DNA of 64,000 nt from Balaenoptera acutorostrata (GCF_949987535.1 NC_080067.1:43398910-43462909); one strand, 5' to 3'. Positions 1 to 10,560 are shown, counted from the first letter of the stretch. Made by a program: numbers and translations. The notes: generated from the sequence alone by a model not told the origin.

Positions 1-191
1 ACCTTTCCCGTTCAGCAGCCATAGTGTGTTTTCTGAACGTGTGACTCTGTTCTGTTTTGTAATTCAGTTCAAGTGTAGCGGTTTTTACATTCCCTCTATA
101 AGTGATATCTTATGATAAGTGTCTTTTTCTGTGTGACTTATTTCACTTAGAATCGTCGTACCTAAATCCACTCATCGTGCTGCTACTAGCC

Positions 192-258
192 TTATGACGT
201 TGATTTCATGGCTGAGTGATATTCCATTGTACATGAGGACCACAACTTCTTTATCCAC
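192..258 (-). pseudogene. Relic of the L1 ORF2 C-terminus (WIKK...TMEYHSAMK frame)
   Basis: Reading the minus strand from 258 down to a stop at 192-194 gives a short frame that begins WIKK and contains TMEYHSAMK at 230-204. This is a close match to the conserved tract near the C-terminus of mammalian L1 ORF2 protein, the reverse transcriptase/endonuclease polyprotein of the non-LTR retrotransposon. The frame upstream and downstream is broken by stops and indels, so it is a relic and not a gene. The same frame recurs at the equivalent offset in the other monomers. Confidence 0.85.
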
Positions 259-825
259 TTTTCTCTTTCCTAGGATATTTAAGGTGTAATGAAGTGGGGG
301 TTCTTGTCAACAGAGCAGCCCTAAACTTTGGGGTGCCGGTGTCTTGCTGATTTTTAGTTTTCCCAGTTTATACGCCCATGAGTGGAAGTGCCCTATGCTC
401 TCCAAGCTGTGTTTTTTAGATGTTTCAGGACACACCGTACACTTCTGCAGAGTGACTGGTGGCAATTTACATCCCGCCCATCAGTGTAGCAAAGCTCCCA
501 TTTCTCCATGGCCGGTCCTGCATTTCTGGTTTGGACACTTTTTTCCGCATGGCCCTCTTGCCCGCTGGGAAGCGTGACTTCGTTGGAGCGCTGATTTGCC
601 TTTCCAGGTGGCTTGGTTCGCCAAAAAGGGCGTATGCGTTTTTTCCTGAATATATTCAGGAAAAAACGCATACGCCCTTTTTGGCCAAGGGCATCATTGT
701 CCACGTTTTGCCGCTTTTCATGTGCTTTCAAGGCGATTCGAATCTACCTCCTGAAATCTGTTTCCTGCAATTCTGCCTTGCTTTCAAAGCCTCTTCGTTG
801 CCTTCCCTCAATCTATTTGTGGACG

Positions 826-846
826 AGAGTTATCATTTATAACTCT
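826..846. repeat. 8-bp stem, 5-nt loop inverted repeat near the L1 junction
   Basis: The arms agagttat (826-833) and ataactct (839-846) are perfectly complementary around the loop cattt. In a subset of monomers (for example 5 to 8, 11, 12, 16 and 18 to 22) the loop reads cgttt while both arms are unchanged. It lies where recognisable L1 similarity fades out. It could be chance; no function is evident. Confidence 0.6.
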
Positions 847-940
847 GCAGGTTTGTGAATTGCAGTGCCCCTGAGCTCCATTTTTCCAGTCGCTTTTTTG
901 GGAGCTGGCCGCAAAAGTGCAGGGTTGCTTCAGGCCCTCT

Positions 941-1500
941 TCTGGTTCTGGGGGGCAGGCTGAGCTTGTGGTTAATTCTTCTTCCTAATGGGAAAATAGA
1001 GTGACCTGTGCCTGTCCCAACCCCTAGAGCTAGTCTCTCATTGGTTCCCCCTCTTCCCGTTCATCCTCAGGACAAATTGCAACCTGTACGGAACAGGAGG
1101 TTAAAGGTGCTGATTCTCCAAGGAGGGCGATGGCTAGGAAAGCGGCTGGAATGGCGAACCCGAGCACAAGGAGATGAGAAATGAGGTGCGTTTTAGAAAC
1201 CTTTCCCGATCACACGGTGTACCATCTTCTGGGTTTCTCATGCATGTTTTCGACGTAGGAAGATGCCCTTGAACCTGGAGATTTGGGACCCATGGGATGG
1301 GTACCATGCAGTATTACTTTAAAGGGTCTGCGTTGGCTCATGCAACCTCACCAAACCTCTGAGCCCCAAGAGTGTCCACCCTTATGTCTCAATCAGCTGT
1401 GGGTCTAGATATGGTCAATCCAGGTTGCATAACAGCCCCTGAACGAATTTTGTAAGAATTTCTCTCTCTTTCACTGTCTTTGTTTCACGGGTTTTGAAAA
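941..1500. other. Non-L1 part of the monomer, origin unrecognised
   Basis: This stretch, repeated in each unit, shows no resemblance I recognise to L1, SINE, LTR or gene sequence. It contains small palindromic words such as cccatggg and ggtacc around 1290-1305 and a pyrimidine-rich tctctctctttcactg tract near 1460. Reading frames are short and not consistently kept between monomers. The weakly L1-like boundary zone of about 845-940 precedes it. Confidence 0.6.
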
Positions 1501-1519
1501 GTAATTTATTTTTATAATG
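1501..1519 (-). other. Eroded poly(A)-tail remnant of the L1 segment
   Basis: The T-rich run at 1502-1517 on the plus strand is A-rich on the minus strand. It directly abuts the point (about 1520) where antisense L1 3' UTR similarity begins. This is the position expected for the tail of an integrated L1. Short and degenerate, so tentative. Confidence 0.45.
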
Positions 1520-2600
1520 GGGTTTAGCTGCTTTTCACGGCTGTGTTTAGGCCGCTTTACACCCCCTTGACTCACTTACAGAGAGATATCAATACATAGT
1601 TTTGAAGATTCTTACTAGTCAGATATATTCTTGTGCGGTGAATAGGGGGTGTTGAGTCCAGTTCACTGAGCCAGGAGTAGGTCTTGTCTACTACATATTG
1701 GGTTTATGGAACGGTATCTGAACTAATTTGAAACCCTTGTTTTATGCATCACCCCACCTCACCTTTCCCGTTCAGCAGCCATAGTGTGTTTTCTGAACGT
1801 GTGACTCTGTTCTGTTTTGTAATTCAGTTCAAGTGTAGCGGTTTTTACATTCCCTCTATAAGTGATATCTTATGATAAGTGTCTTTTTCTGTGTGACTTA
1901 TTTCACTTAGAATCGTCGTACCTAAATCCACTCATCGTGCTGCTACTAGCCTTATGACGTGGATTTCATGGCTGAGTGATATTCCATTGTACATGAGGAC
2001 CACAACTTCTTTATCCACTTTTCTCTTTCCTAGGATATTTAAGGTGTAATGAAGTGGGGGTTCTTGTCAACAGAGCAGCCCTAAACTTTGGCGTGCCTGT
2101 GTCTTGCTGATTTTTAGTTTTCCCAGTTTATACGCCCATGAGTGGAAGTGCCCTATGCTCTCCAAGCTGTGTTTTTTAGATGTTTCAGGACACACCGTAC
2201 ACTTCTGCAGAGTGACTGGTGGCAATTTACATCCCGCCCATCAGTGTAGCAAAGCTCCCATTTCTCCATGGCCGGTCCTGCATTTCTGGTTTGGACACTT
2301 TTTTCCGCATGGCCCTCTTGCCCGCTGGGAAGCGAGACTTCGTTGGAGCGCTGATTTGCCTTTCCAGGTGGCTTGGTTCGCCAAAAAGGGCGTATGCGTT
2401 TTTTCCTGAATATATTCAGGAAAAAACGCATACGCCCTTTTTGGCCAAGGGCATCATTGTCCACGTTTTGCCGCTTTTCATGTGCTTTCAAGGCGATTCG
2501 AATCTACCTCCTGAAATCTGTTTCCTGCAATTCTGCCTTGCTTTCAAAGCCTCTTCGGTGCCTTCCCTCAATATATTTGTGGACGAGAGTTATCATTTAT
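1518..2600 (-). mobile_element. Degenerate L1 3' end (3' UTR plus ORF2 C-terminal part), reference copy
   Basis: Read on the minus strand from about 2600 to 1518 this resembles a 5'-truncated L1. The ORF2 C-terminal region comes first (about 2600-1950), then the 3' UTR and an eroded tail. On the plus strand, landmarks in antisense L1 order include ccacctttcccgttcagcag, tgtgacttatttcacttag, ggctgagtgatattccattg, ttctttatccac, cagtgtagcaaagctcccat and cttttcatgtgcttt. I matched these from memory of mammalian L1 consensus sequence. The 5' limit is soft and weak similarity may reach about 2700. A 72-bp palindrome (2377-2448) interrupts it. The segment spans the arbitrary unit boundary and recurs with the 1,760-bp period throughout the window, so the satellite was evidently founded on an old L1 insertion. 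Confidence 0.85.
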
Positions 2601-3520
2601 AACTCTGCAGGTTTGTGATTTGCAGTGCCCCTGAGCTCCATTTTTCCAGTCGCTTTTTTGGGAGCTGGCCGCAAAAGTGCAGGGTTGCTTCAGGCCCTCT
2701 TCTGGTTCTGGGGGGCAGGCTGAGCTTGTGCTTAATTCTTCTTCCTGATGGGAAAATAGAGTGACCTGTGCCTGTCCCAACCCCTAGAGCTAGTCTCTCA
2801 TTGGTTCCCCCTCTTCCCGTTCATCCTCAGGACAAATTGCAACCTGTACGGAACAGGAGGTTAAAGGTGCTGATTCTCCAAGGAGGGCGATGGCTAGGAA
2901 AGCGGCTGGAATGGCGAACCCGAGCACAAGGAGATGAGAAATGAGGTGCGTTTTAGAAACCTTTCCCGATCACACGGTGTACCATCTTCTGGGTTTCTCA
3001 TGCATGTTTTCGACGTAGGAAGATGCCCTTCAACCTGGAGATTTGGGACCCATGGGATGGGTACCATGCAGTATTACTTTAAAGGGTCTGCGTTGGCTCA
3101 TGCAACCTCACCAAACCTCTGAGCCCCAAGAGTGTCCACCCTTATGTCTCAATCAGCTGTGGGTCTAGATATGGTCAATCCAGGTTGCATCACAGCCCCT
3201 GAACGAATTTTGTAAGAATTTCTCTCTCTTTCACTGTCTTTGTTTCACGGGTTTTGAAAAGTAATTTATTTTTATAATGGGGTTTAGCTGCTTTTCACGG
3301 CTGTGTTTAGGCCGCTTTACACCCCCTTGACTCACTTACAGAGAGATATCAATACATAGGTTTGAAGATTCTTACTAGTCAGATATATTCTTGTGCGGTG
3401 AATAGAGGGTGTTGAGTCCAGTTCACTGGGCCAGGAGAAGGTCTTGTCTACTACATATTGGGTTTATGGAACGGTATCTGAGCTAATTTGAAACCCTTGT
3501 TTTATGCATCACCCCACCTC
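1761..3520. repeat. Satellite monomer 2 (1,760 bp)
   Basis: The palindrome at 2377-2448 has the same left-arm C mismatch as monomer 1. Distinguishing variants are acgtggattt near 1960, ggcgtgcctg near 2091, tcttcggtgcc and aatatattt near 2553-2575, gtgatttgcag near 2616, cttcaacctgg near 3029 and cactgggccaggagaagg near 3425. It resembles monomer 1 most closely through the L1-derived half. Confidence 0.95.
2153..2491 (-). pseudogene. Residual L1 ORF2 frame interrupted by the palindrome (112 codons)
   Basis: The minus-strand frame from 2491 to 2153 begins MKAHEKRQN and ends near TAWRA. Residues from about 40 to 108 track the C-terminal part of L1 ORF2 protein, with the recognisable LCRSV (LWRSV in most other monomers) near residue 95 and GPAMEKW before it. 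Residues from about 15 to 39 are encoded by the 72-bp palindrome and have no L1 counterpart. L1-like sequence resumes in the same frame on both sides, so the insertion is a multiple of three. There is no start context, upstream ORF2 or catalytic domain. I read it as a relic kept open by chance and homogenisation. Equivalent frames occur in nearly all monomers. Confidence 0.7.
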
Positions 3521-5280
3521 ACCTTTCCCGTACAGCAGCCATAGTGTGTTTTCTGAACGTGTGACTCTGTTCTGTTTTGTAATTCAGTTGAAGTGTAGCG
3601 GTTTTTACATTCCCTCTATAAGTGATTTCTTATGAGAAGTGTCTTTTTCTGTGTGACTTATTTCACTTAGAATCGTCGTACCTAAATCCACTCATCGTGC
3701 TGCTACTAGCCTTATGACGTTGATTTTATGGCTGAGTGATATTCCATTGTACATGAGGACCACAACTTCTTTATCCACTTTTCTCTTTCCTAGGATATTT
3801 AAGGTGTAATGAAGTGGGGGTTCTTGTCAACAGAGCAGCCCTAAACTTTGGGGTGCCTGTGTCTTGCTGATTTTTAGTTTTCCCAATTTATACGCCCATG
3901 AGTGGAAGTGCCCTATGCTCTCCAAGCTGTGTTTTTTAGATGTTTCAGGACACACCGTACACTTCTGCAGAGTGACTGTTGGCAATTTACATCCCGCCCA
4001 TCAGCGTAGCAAGGCTCCCATTTCTCCATGGCCGGTCCTGCGTTTCAGGTTTGGACACTTTTTTCCGCATGGCCCTTTTGCCCGCTGGGAAGCGAGACTT
4101 CGTTGGAGCGCTGATTTGCCTTTCCAGGTGGCTTGGTTGGCCAAAAAGGGCGTATGCGTTTTTTCCTGAATATATTCAGGAAAAAACGCATACGCCCTTT
4201 TTGGCCAAGGGCATCATTGTCCACGTTTTGCCGCTTTTCATGTGCTTTCAAGGCGATTCGAATCTACCTCCTGAAATCTGTTTCCTGCAATTCTGCCTTG
4301 CTTACAAAGCCTCTTCGTTGCCTTCCCTCAATCTATTTGTGGACGAGAGTTATCATTTATAACTCTGCAGGTTTGTGAATTGCAGTGCCCCTGAGCTCCA
4401 TTTTTCCAGTCGCTTTTTTGGGAGCTGGCCGCAAAAGTGCAGGATTGCTTCAGGCCCTCTTCTGGTTCTGGGGGGCAGGCTGAGCTTGTGGTTAATTCTT
4501 CTTCCTGATGGGAAAATAGAGTGACCTGTGCCTGTCCCAACCCCTAGAGCTAGTCTCTCATTGGTTCCCCCTCTTCCCGTTCATCCTCAGGACAAATTGC
4601 AACCTGTACGGAACAGGAGGTTAAAGGTGCTGATTCTCCAAGGAGGGAGATGGCTAGGAAAGTGGCTGGAATGGCGAACCCGAGCACAAGGAGATGAGAA
4701 ATGAGGTGCGTTTTAGAAACCTTTCCCGATCACACGGTGTACCATCTTCTGGGTTTCTCATGCATGTTTTCGACGTAGGAAGATGCCCTTGAACCTGGAG
4801 ATTTGGGACCCATGGGATGGGTACCATGCAGTATTACTTTAAAGGGTCTGCGTTGGCTCATGCAACCTCACCAAACCTCTGAGCCCCAAGAGTGTCCACC
4901 CTTATGTCTCAATCAGCTGTGGGTCTAGATATGGTCAATCCAGGTTGCATCACAGCCCCTGAACGAATTTTGTAAGAATTTCTCTCTCTTTCACTGTCTT
5001 TGTTTCACGGGTTTTGAAAAGTAATTTATTTTTATAATGGGGTTTAGCTGCTTTTCACGGCTGTGTTTAGGCCGCTTTACACCCCCTTGACTCACTTACA
5101 GAGAGATATCAATACATAGGTTTGAAGATTCTTACTAGTCAGATATATTCTTGTGCGGTGAATAGGGGGTGTTGAGTCCAGTTCACTGAGCCAGGAGTAG
5201 GTCTTGTCTACTACATATTGGGTTTATGGAACGGTATCTGAGTTAATTTGAAACCCTTGTTTTATGCATCACCCCACCTC
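3521..5280. repeat. Satellite monomer 3 (1,760 bp)
   Basis: The palindrome is perfect (4137-4208). Private variants are cccgtacagcag near 3527, cagttgaag near 3587 and ctgcgtttcaggtttgg near 4039. It shares cgttgg, cttacaaa and an exact ctgcgtttc with monomer 23 some 35 kb away, and ends with the gagttaat variant. Confidence 0.95.
4137..4208. repeat. 72-bp spacer-free palindrome (reference copy)
   Basis: The left arm (4137-4172, beginning ttggccaaaaaggg) is the exact reverse complement of the right arm (4173-4208, ending ccctttttggccaa), centred on gaatatattc, with no spacer. As DNA it could extrude a cruciform. As RNA from either strand it would fold into a stem of about 34 bp. In a unit of standard length it lies at offsets 617-688. 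Complete copies occur in monomers 1-36 and 28 of those are perfect. Imperfect ones are monomers 1, 2, 9, 15 and 17 (one left-arm C), 10 (right-arm a), 13 (indels) and 25 (gctgaat near the centre). Monomer 37 is cut by the window edge. Confidence 0.95.
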
Positions 5281-7040
5281 ACCTTTCCCGTTCAGCAGCC
5301 ATAGTGTGTTTTCTGAACGTGTGACTCTGTTCTGTTTTGTAATTCAGTTCAAGTGTAGCGGTTTTTACATTCCCTCTATAAGTGATTTCTTATGATAAGT
5401 GTCTTTTTCTGTGTGACTTATTTCACTTAGAATCGTCGTACCTAAATCCACTCATCGTGCTGCTACTAGCCTTATGACGTTGATTTCATGGCTGAGTGAT
5501 ATTCCATTGTACATGAGGACCACAACTTCGTTATCCACTTTTCTCTTTCCTAGGATATTTAAGGTGTAATGAAGTGGGGGTTCTTGTCAACAGAGCAGCC
5601 CTAAACTTTGGGGTGCCTGTGTCTTGCTGATTTTCAGTTTTCCCAATTTATACGCCCATGAGTGGAAGTGCCCTATGCTCTCCAAGCTGTGTTTTTTAGA
5701 TGTTTCAGGACACACCGTACACTTCTACAGAGTGGCTGTTGGCAATTTACATCCCGCCCATCAGCGTAGCAAGGCTCCCATTTCTCCATGGCCGGTCCTG
5801 CATTTCTGGTTTGGACACTTTTTTCCGCATGGCCCTTTTGCCCGCTGGGAAGCGAGACTTCTTTGGAGCGCTGATTTGCCTTTCCAGGTGGCTTGGTTGG
5901 CCAAAAAGGGCGTATGCGTTTTTTCCTGAATATATTCAGGAAAAAACGCATACGCCCTTTTTGGCCAAGGGCATCATTGTCCACGTTTTGCCGCTTTTCA
6001 TGTGCTTTCAAGGCGATTCGAATCTACCTCCTGAAATCTGTTTCCTGCAATTCTGCCTTGCTTTCAAAGCCTCTTCGTTGCCTTCCCTCAATCTATTTGT
6101 GGACGAGAGTTATCATTTATAACTCTGCAGGTTTGTGAATTGCAGTGCCCCTGAGCTCCATTTTTCCAGTCGCTTTTTTGGGAGCTGGCCACAAAAGTGC
6201 AGGATTGCTTCAGGCCCTCTTCTGGTTCTGGGGGGCAGGCTGAGCTTGTGGTTAATTCTTCTTCCTGATGGGAAAATAGAGTGACCTGTGCCTGTCCCAA
6301 CCCCTAGAGCTAGTCTCGCATTGGTTCCCCCTCTTGCCGTTCATCCTCAGGACCAATTGCAACCTGTACGGAACAGGAGGTTAAAGGTGCTGATTCTCCA
6401 AGGAGGGAGATGGCTAGGAAAGCGGCTGGAATGGCGAACCCGAGCACAAGGAGATGAGAAATGAGGTGCGTTTTAGAAACCTTTCCCGATCACACGGTGT
6501 ACCATCTTCTGGGTTTCTCATGCATGTTTTCGACGTAGGAAGATGCCCTTGAACCTGGAGATTTGGGACCCATGGGATGGGTACCATGCAGTATTACTTT
6601 AAAGGGTCTGCGTTGGCTCATGCAACCTCACCAAACCTCTGAGCCCCAAGAGTGTCCACCCTTATGTCTCAATCAGCTGTGGGTCTAGATATGGTCAATC
6701 CAGGTTGCATCACAGCCCCTGAGCGAATTTTGTAAGAATTTCTCTCTCTTTCACTGTCTTTGTTTCACGGGTTTTGAAAAGTAATTTATTTTTATAATGG
6801 GGTTTAGCTGCTTTTCACGGCTGTGTTTAGGCCGCTTTACACCCCCTTGACTCACTAACAGAGAGATATCAATACATAGGTTTGAAGATTCTTACTAGTC
6901 AGATATAATCTTGTGCGGTGAATAGGGGGTGTTGAGTCCAGTTCACTGAGCAAGGAGTAGGTCTTGTCTACTACATATTGCGTTTATGGAACGGTATCTG
7001 AGCTAATTTGAAACCCTTGTTTTATGCATCACCCCACCTC
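5281..7040. repeat. Satellite monomer 4 (1,760 bp, type A)
   Basis: The palindrome is perfect (5897-5968). It is the first example of a variant class I call type A: cttcgttatcc, tttcagttt and agtggctgttgg. Its rear half carries gccacaaaag, tctcgcattgg and gaccaattg, also found in monomers 29 and 34. Private: tctacagag near 5726 and gatataatc near 6902. Confidence 0.95.
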
Positions 7041-8800
7041 ACCTTTCCCGTTCAGCAGCCATAGTGTGTTTTCTGAACGTGTGACTCTGTTCTGTTTTGT
7101 AATTCAGTTCAAGTGTCGCGGTTTTTACATTCCCTCTATAAGTGATTTCTTATGAGAAGTGTCTTTTTCTGTGTGACTTATTTCACTTAGAATCGTCGTA
7201 CGTAAATCCACTCATCGTGCTGCTACTAGCCTCATGACGTTGATTTCATGGCTGAGTGATATTCCATTGTACATGAGGACCACAACTTCTTTATCCACTT
7301 TTCTCTTTCCTAGGATATTTAAGGTGTAATGAAGTGGGGGTTCTTGTCAACAGAGCAGCCCTAAAGTTTGGGGTGCCTGTGTCTTGCTGATTTTTAGTTT
7401 TCCCAATTTATACGCCCATGAGTGGAAGTGCCCTATGCTCTCCAAGCTGTGTTTTTTAGATGTTTCAGGACACACCGTACACTTCTCCAGAGTGACTGTT
7501 GGCAATTTACATCCCGCCCATCAGCGTAGCAAGGCTCCCATTTCTCCATGGCCGGTCCTGCATTTCTGGTTTGGACACTTTTTTCCGCATGGCCCTTTTG
7601 CCCGCTGGGAAGCGAGACTTCTTTGGAGCGCTGATTTGCCTTTCCAGGTGGCTTGGTTGGCCAAAAAGGGCGTATGCGTTTTTTCCTGAATATATTCAGG
7701 AAAAAACGCATACGCCCTTTTTGGCCAAGGGCATCATTGTCCACGTTTTGCCGCTTTTCATGTGCTTTCAAGGAGATTCGAATCTACCTCCTGAAATCTG
7801 TTTCCTGCAATTCTGCCTTGCTTTCAAAGCCTCTTCGTTGCCTTCCCTCAATCTATTTGTGGACGAGAGTTATCGTTTATAACTCTGCAGGTTTGTGAAT
7901 TGCAGTGCCCCTGAGCTCCATTTTTCCAGTCGCTTTTTTGGGAGCTGGCCGCAAAAGTGCAGGGTTGCTTCAGGCCCTCTTCTGGTTCTGGGGGGCAGGC
8001 TGAGCTTGTGGTTAATTCTTCTTCCTGATGGGAAAATAGAGTGACCTGTGCCTGTCCCAACCCCTAGAGCTAGTCTCTCATTGGTTCCCCCTCTTCCCGT
8101 TCATCCTCAGGACAAATTGCAACCTGTACGGAACAGGAGGTTAAAGGTGCTGATTCTCCAAGGAGGGAGATGGCTAGGAAAGCGGCTGGAATGGCGAACC
8201 CGAGCACAAGGAGATGAGAAATGAGGTGCGTTTTAGAAACCTTTCCCGATCACACGGTGTACCATCTTCTGGGTTTCTCATGCATGTTTTCGACGTAGGA
8301 AGATGCCCTTGAACCTGGAGATTTGGGACCCATGGGATGGGTACCATGCAGTATTACTTTAAAGGGTCTGCGTTGGCTCATGCAACCTCACCAAACCTCT
8401 GAGCCCCAAGAGTGTCCACCCTTATGTCTCAATCAGCTGTGGGTCTAGATATGGTCAATCCAGGTTGCATCACAGCCCCTGAACGAATTTTGTAAGAATT
8501 TCTCTCTCTTTCACTGTCTTTGTTTCACGGGTTTTGAAAAGTAATTTATTTTTATAATGGGGTTTAGCTGCTTTTCACGGCTGTGTTTATGCCGCTTTAC
8601 ACCCCCTTGACTCACTTACAGAGAGATATCAATACATAGGTTTGAAGATTCTTACTAGTCAGATATATTCTTGTGCGGTGAATAGGGGGTGTTGAGTCCA
8701 GTTCACTGAGCCAGGAGTAGGTCTTGTCTACTACATATTGGGTTTATGGAACGGTATCTGAGCTAATTTGAAACCCTTGTTTTATGCATCACCCCACCTC
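7041..8800. repeat. Satellite monomer 5 (1,760 bp)
   Basis: Palindrome perfect at 7657-7728. Variants gtgtcgcgg, gtacgtaaa, agcctcatg and aaggagattcg match monomer 7, giving a 3,520-bp dimer relation of 5-6 with 7-8. It differs from monomer 7 at tttatgccg against tttataccg near 8588. Confidence 0.95.
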
Positions 8801-10560
8801 ACCTTTCCCGTTCAGCAGCCATAGTGTGTTTTCTGAACGTGTGACTCTGTTCTGTTTTGTAATTCAGTTCAAGTGTAGCGGTTTTTACATTCCCTCTATA
8901 AGTGATATCTTATGATAAGTGTCTTTTTCTGTGTGACTTATTTCACTTAGAATCGTCGTACCTAAATCCACTCATCGTGCTGCTACTAGCCTTATGACGT
9001 TGATTTCATGGCTGAGTGATATTCCATTGTACATGAGGACCACAACTTCTTTATCCACTTTTCTCTTTCCTAGGATATTTAAGGTGTAATGAAGTGGGGG
9101 TTCTTGTCAACAGAGCAGCCCTAAAGTTTGGGGTGCCTGTGTCTTGCTGATTTTTAGTTTTCCCAATTTATACGCCCATGAGTGGAAGTGCCCTATGCTC
9201 TCCAAGCTGTGTTTTTTAGATGTTTCAGGACACACCGTACACTTCTCCAGAGTGACTGTTGGCAATTTACATCCCGCCCATCAGCGTAGCAAGGCTCCCA
9301 TTTCTCCATGGCCGGTCCTGCATTTCTGGTTTGGACACTTTTTTCCGCATGGCCCTTTTGCCCGCTGGGAAGCGAGACTTCTTTGGAGCGCTGATTTGCC
9401 TTTCCAGGTGGCTTGGTTGGCCAAAAAGGGCGTATGCGTTTTTTCCTGAATATATTCAGGAAAAAACGCATACGCCCTTTTTGGCCAAGGGCATCATTGT
9501 CCACGTTTTGCCGCTTTTCATGTGCTTTCAAGGCGATTCGAATCTACCTCCTGAAATCTGTTTCCTGCAATTCTGCCTTGCTTTCAAAGCCTCTTCGTTG
9601 CCTTCCCTCAATATATTTGTGGACGAGAGTTATCGTTTATAACTCTGCAGGTTTGTGAATTGCAGTGCCCCTGAGCTCCATTTTTCCAGTCGCTTTTTTG
9701 GGAGCTGGCCGCAAAAGTGCAGGGTTGCTTCAGGCCCTCTTCTGGTTCTGGGGGGCAGGCTGAGCTTGTGGTTAATTCTTCTTCCTGATGGGAAAATAGA
9801 GTGACCTGTGCCTGTCCCAACCCCTAGAGCTAGTCTCTCATTGGTTCCCCCTCTTCCCTTTCATCCTCAGGACAAATTGCAACCTGTACGGAACAGGAGG
9901 TTAAAGGTGCTGATTCTCCAAGGAGGGAGATGGCTAGGAAAGCGGCTGGAATGGCGAACCCGAGCACAAGGAGATGAGAAATGAGGTGCGTTTTAGAAAC
10001 CTTTCCCGATCACACGGTGTACCATCTTCTGGGTTTCTCATGCATGTTTTCGACGTAGGAAGATGCCCTTGAACCTGGAGATTTGGGACCCATGGGATGG
10101 GTACCATGCAGTATTACTTTAAAGGGTCTGCGTTGGCTCATGCAACCTCACCAAACCTCTGAGCCCCAAGAGTGTCCACCCTTATGTCTCAATCAGCTGT
10201 GGGTCTAGATATGGTCAATCCAGGTTGCATCACAGCCCCTGAACGAATTTTGTAAGAATTTCTCTCTCTTTCACTGTCTTTGTTTCACGGGTTTTGAAAA
10301 GTAATTTATTTTTATAATGGGGTTTAGCTGCTTTTCACGGCTGTGTTTAGGCCGCTTTACACCCCCTTGACTCACTTACAGAGAGATATCAATACATAGG
10401 TTTTAAGATTCTTACTAGTCAGATATACTATTGTGAGGTGGATAGGGGGTGTTGAGTCCAGTTCACTGAGCCAGGAGTAGGTCTTGTCTACTACATATTG
10501 GGTTTATGGAACGGTATCTGAGCTAATTTGAAACCCTTGTTTTATGCATCACCCCACCTC
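8801..10560. repeat. Satellite monomer 6 (1,760 bp)
   Basis: Palindrome perfect at 9417-9488. It has aatatattt near 9611 and cttccctttc near 9853 (shared with monomer 8). Its tail carries the cluster ttttaag / atactattgtgagg / tggat at 10401-10443, shared with monomers 8, 12, 29 and 34. Confidence 0.95.

Larger units (their letters stand above)
1..1760. repeat. Satellite monomer 1 (1,760 bp)
   Basis: Its palindrome is at 617-688 and is imperfect: the left arm reads ttcgcc against ggccaa on the right, leaving an inner perfect 66 bp (620-685). Private variants include gtgccggtg near 335, gcgtgac near 574 (which introduces a stop in the forward frame), cttcctaatggg near 987 and cataacagcc near 1431. 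It shares cagtgtagcaaag and gactggtgg with monomer 2, its closest relative in the window. Confidence 0.95.

Noticed and set aside
617..688. Rho-independent terminator or tRNA-like fold
   Set aside because: The inverted repeat has no loop or unidirectional U-tract context and no cloverleaf; the setting is a eukaryotic satellite.
1261..1320. Promoter or restriction-like palindromes cccatggg and ggtacc
   Set aside because: Six- and eight-base palindromes are expected by chance; no TATA or initiator arrangement accompanies them.
2104..2618. Plus-strand frames of 101, 127 and 81 codons (and extended 118, 140 and 171-codon versions in some monomers) as genes
   Set aside because: They overlap each other and the antisense L1 relic, have no domain or signal I recognise, appear or vanish with single substitutions between copies, and partly encode the palindrome.
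2568..2780. A recurrent 70-codon minus-strand frame (beginning MGQAQVTLF)
   Set aside because: It is proline/serine-rich with no recognisable family, lies in the L1-to-non-L1 transition, and its persistence is explained by array homogenisation.
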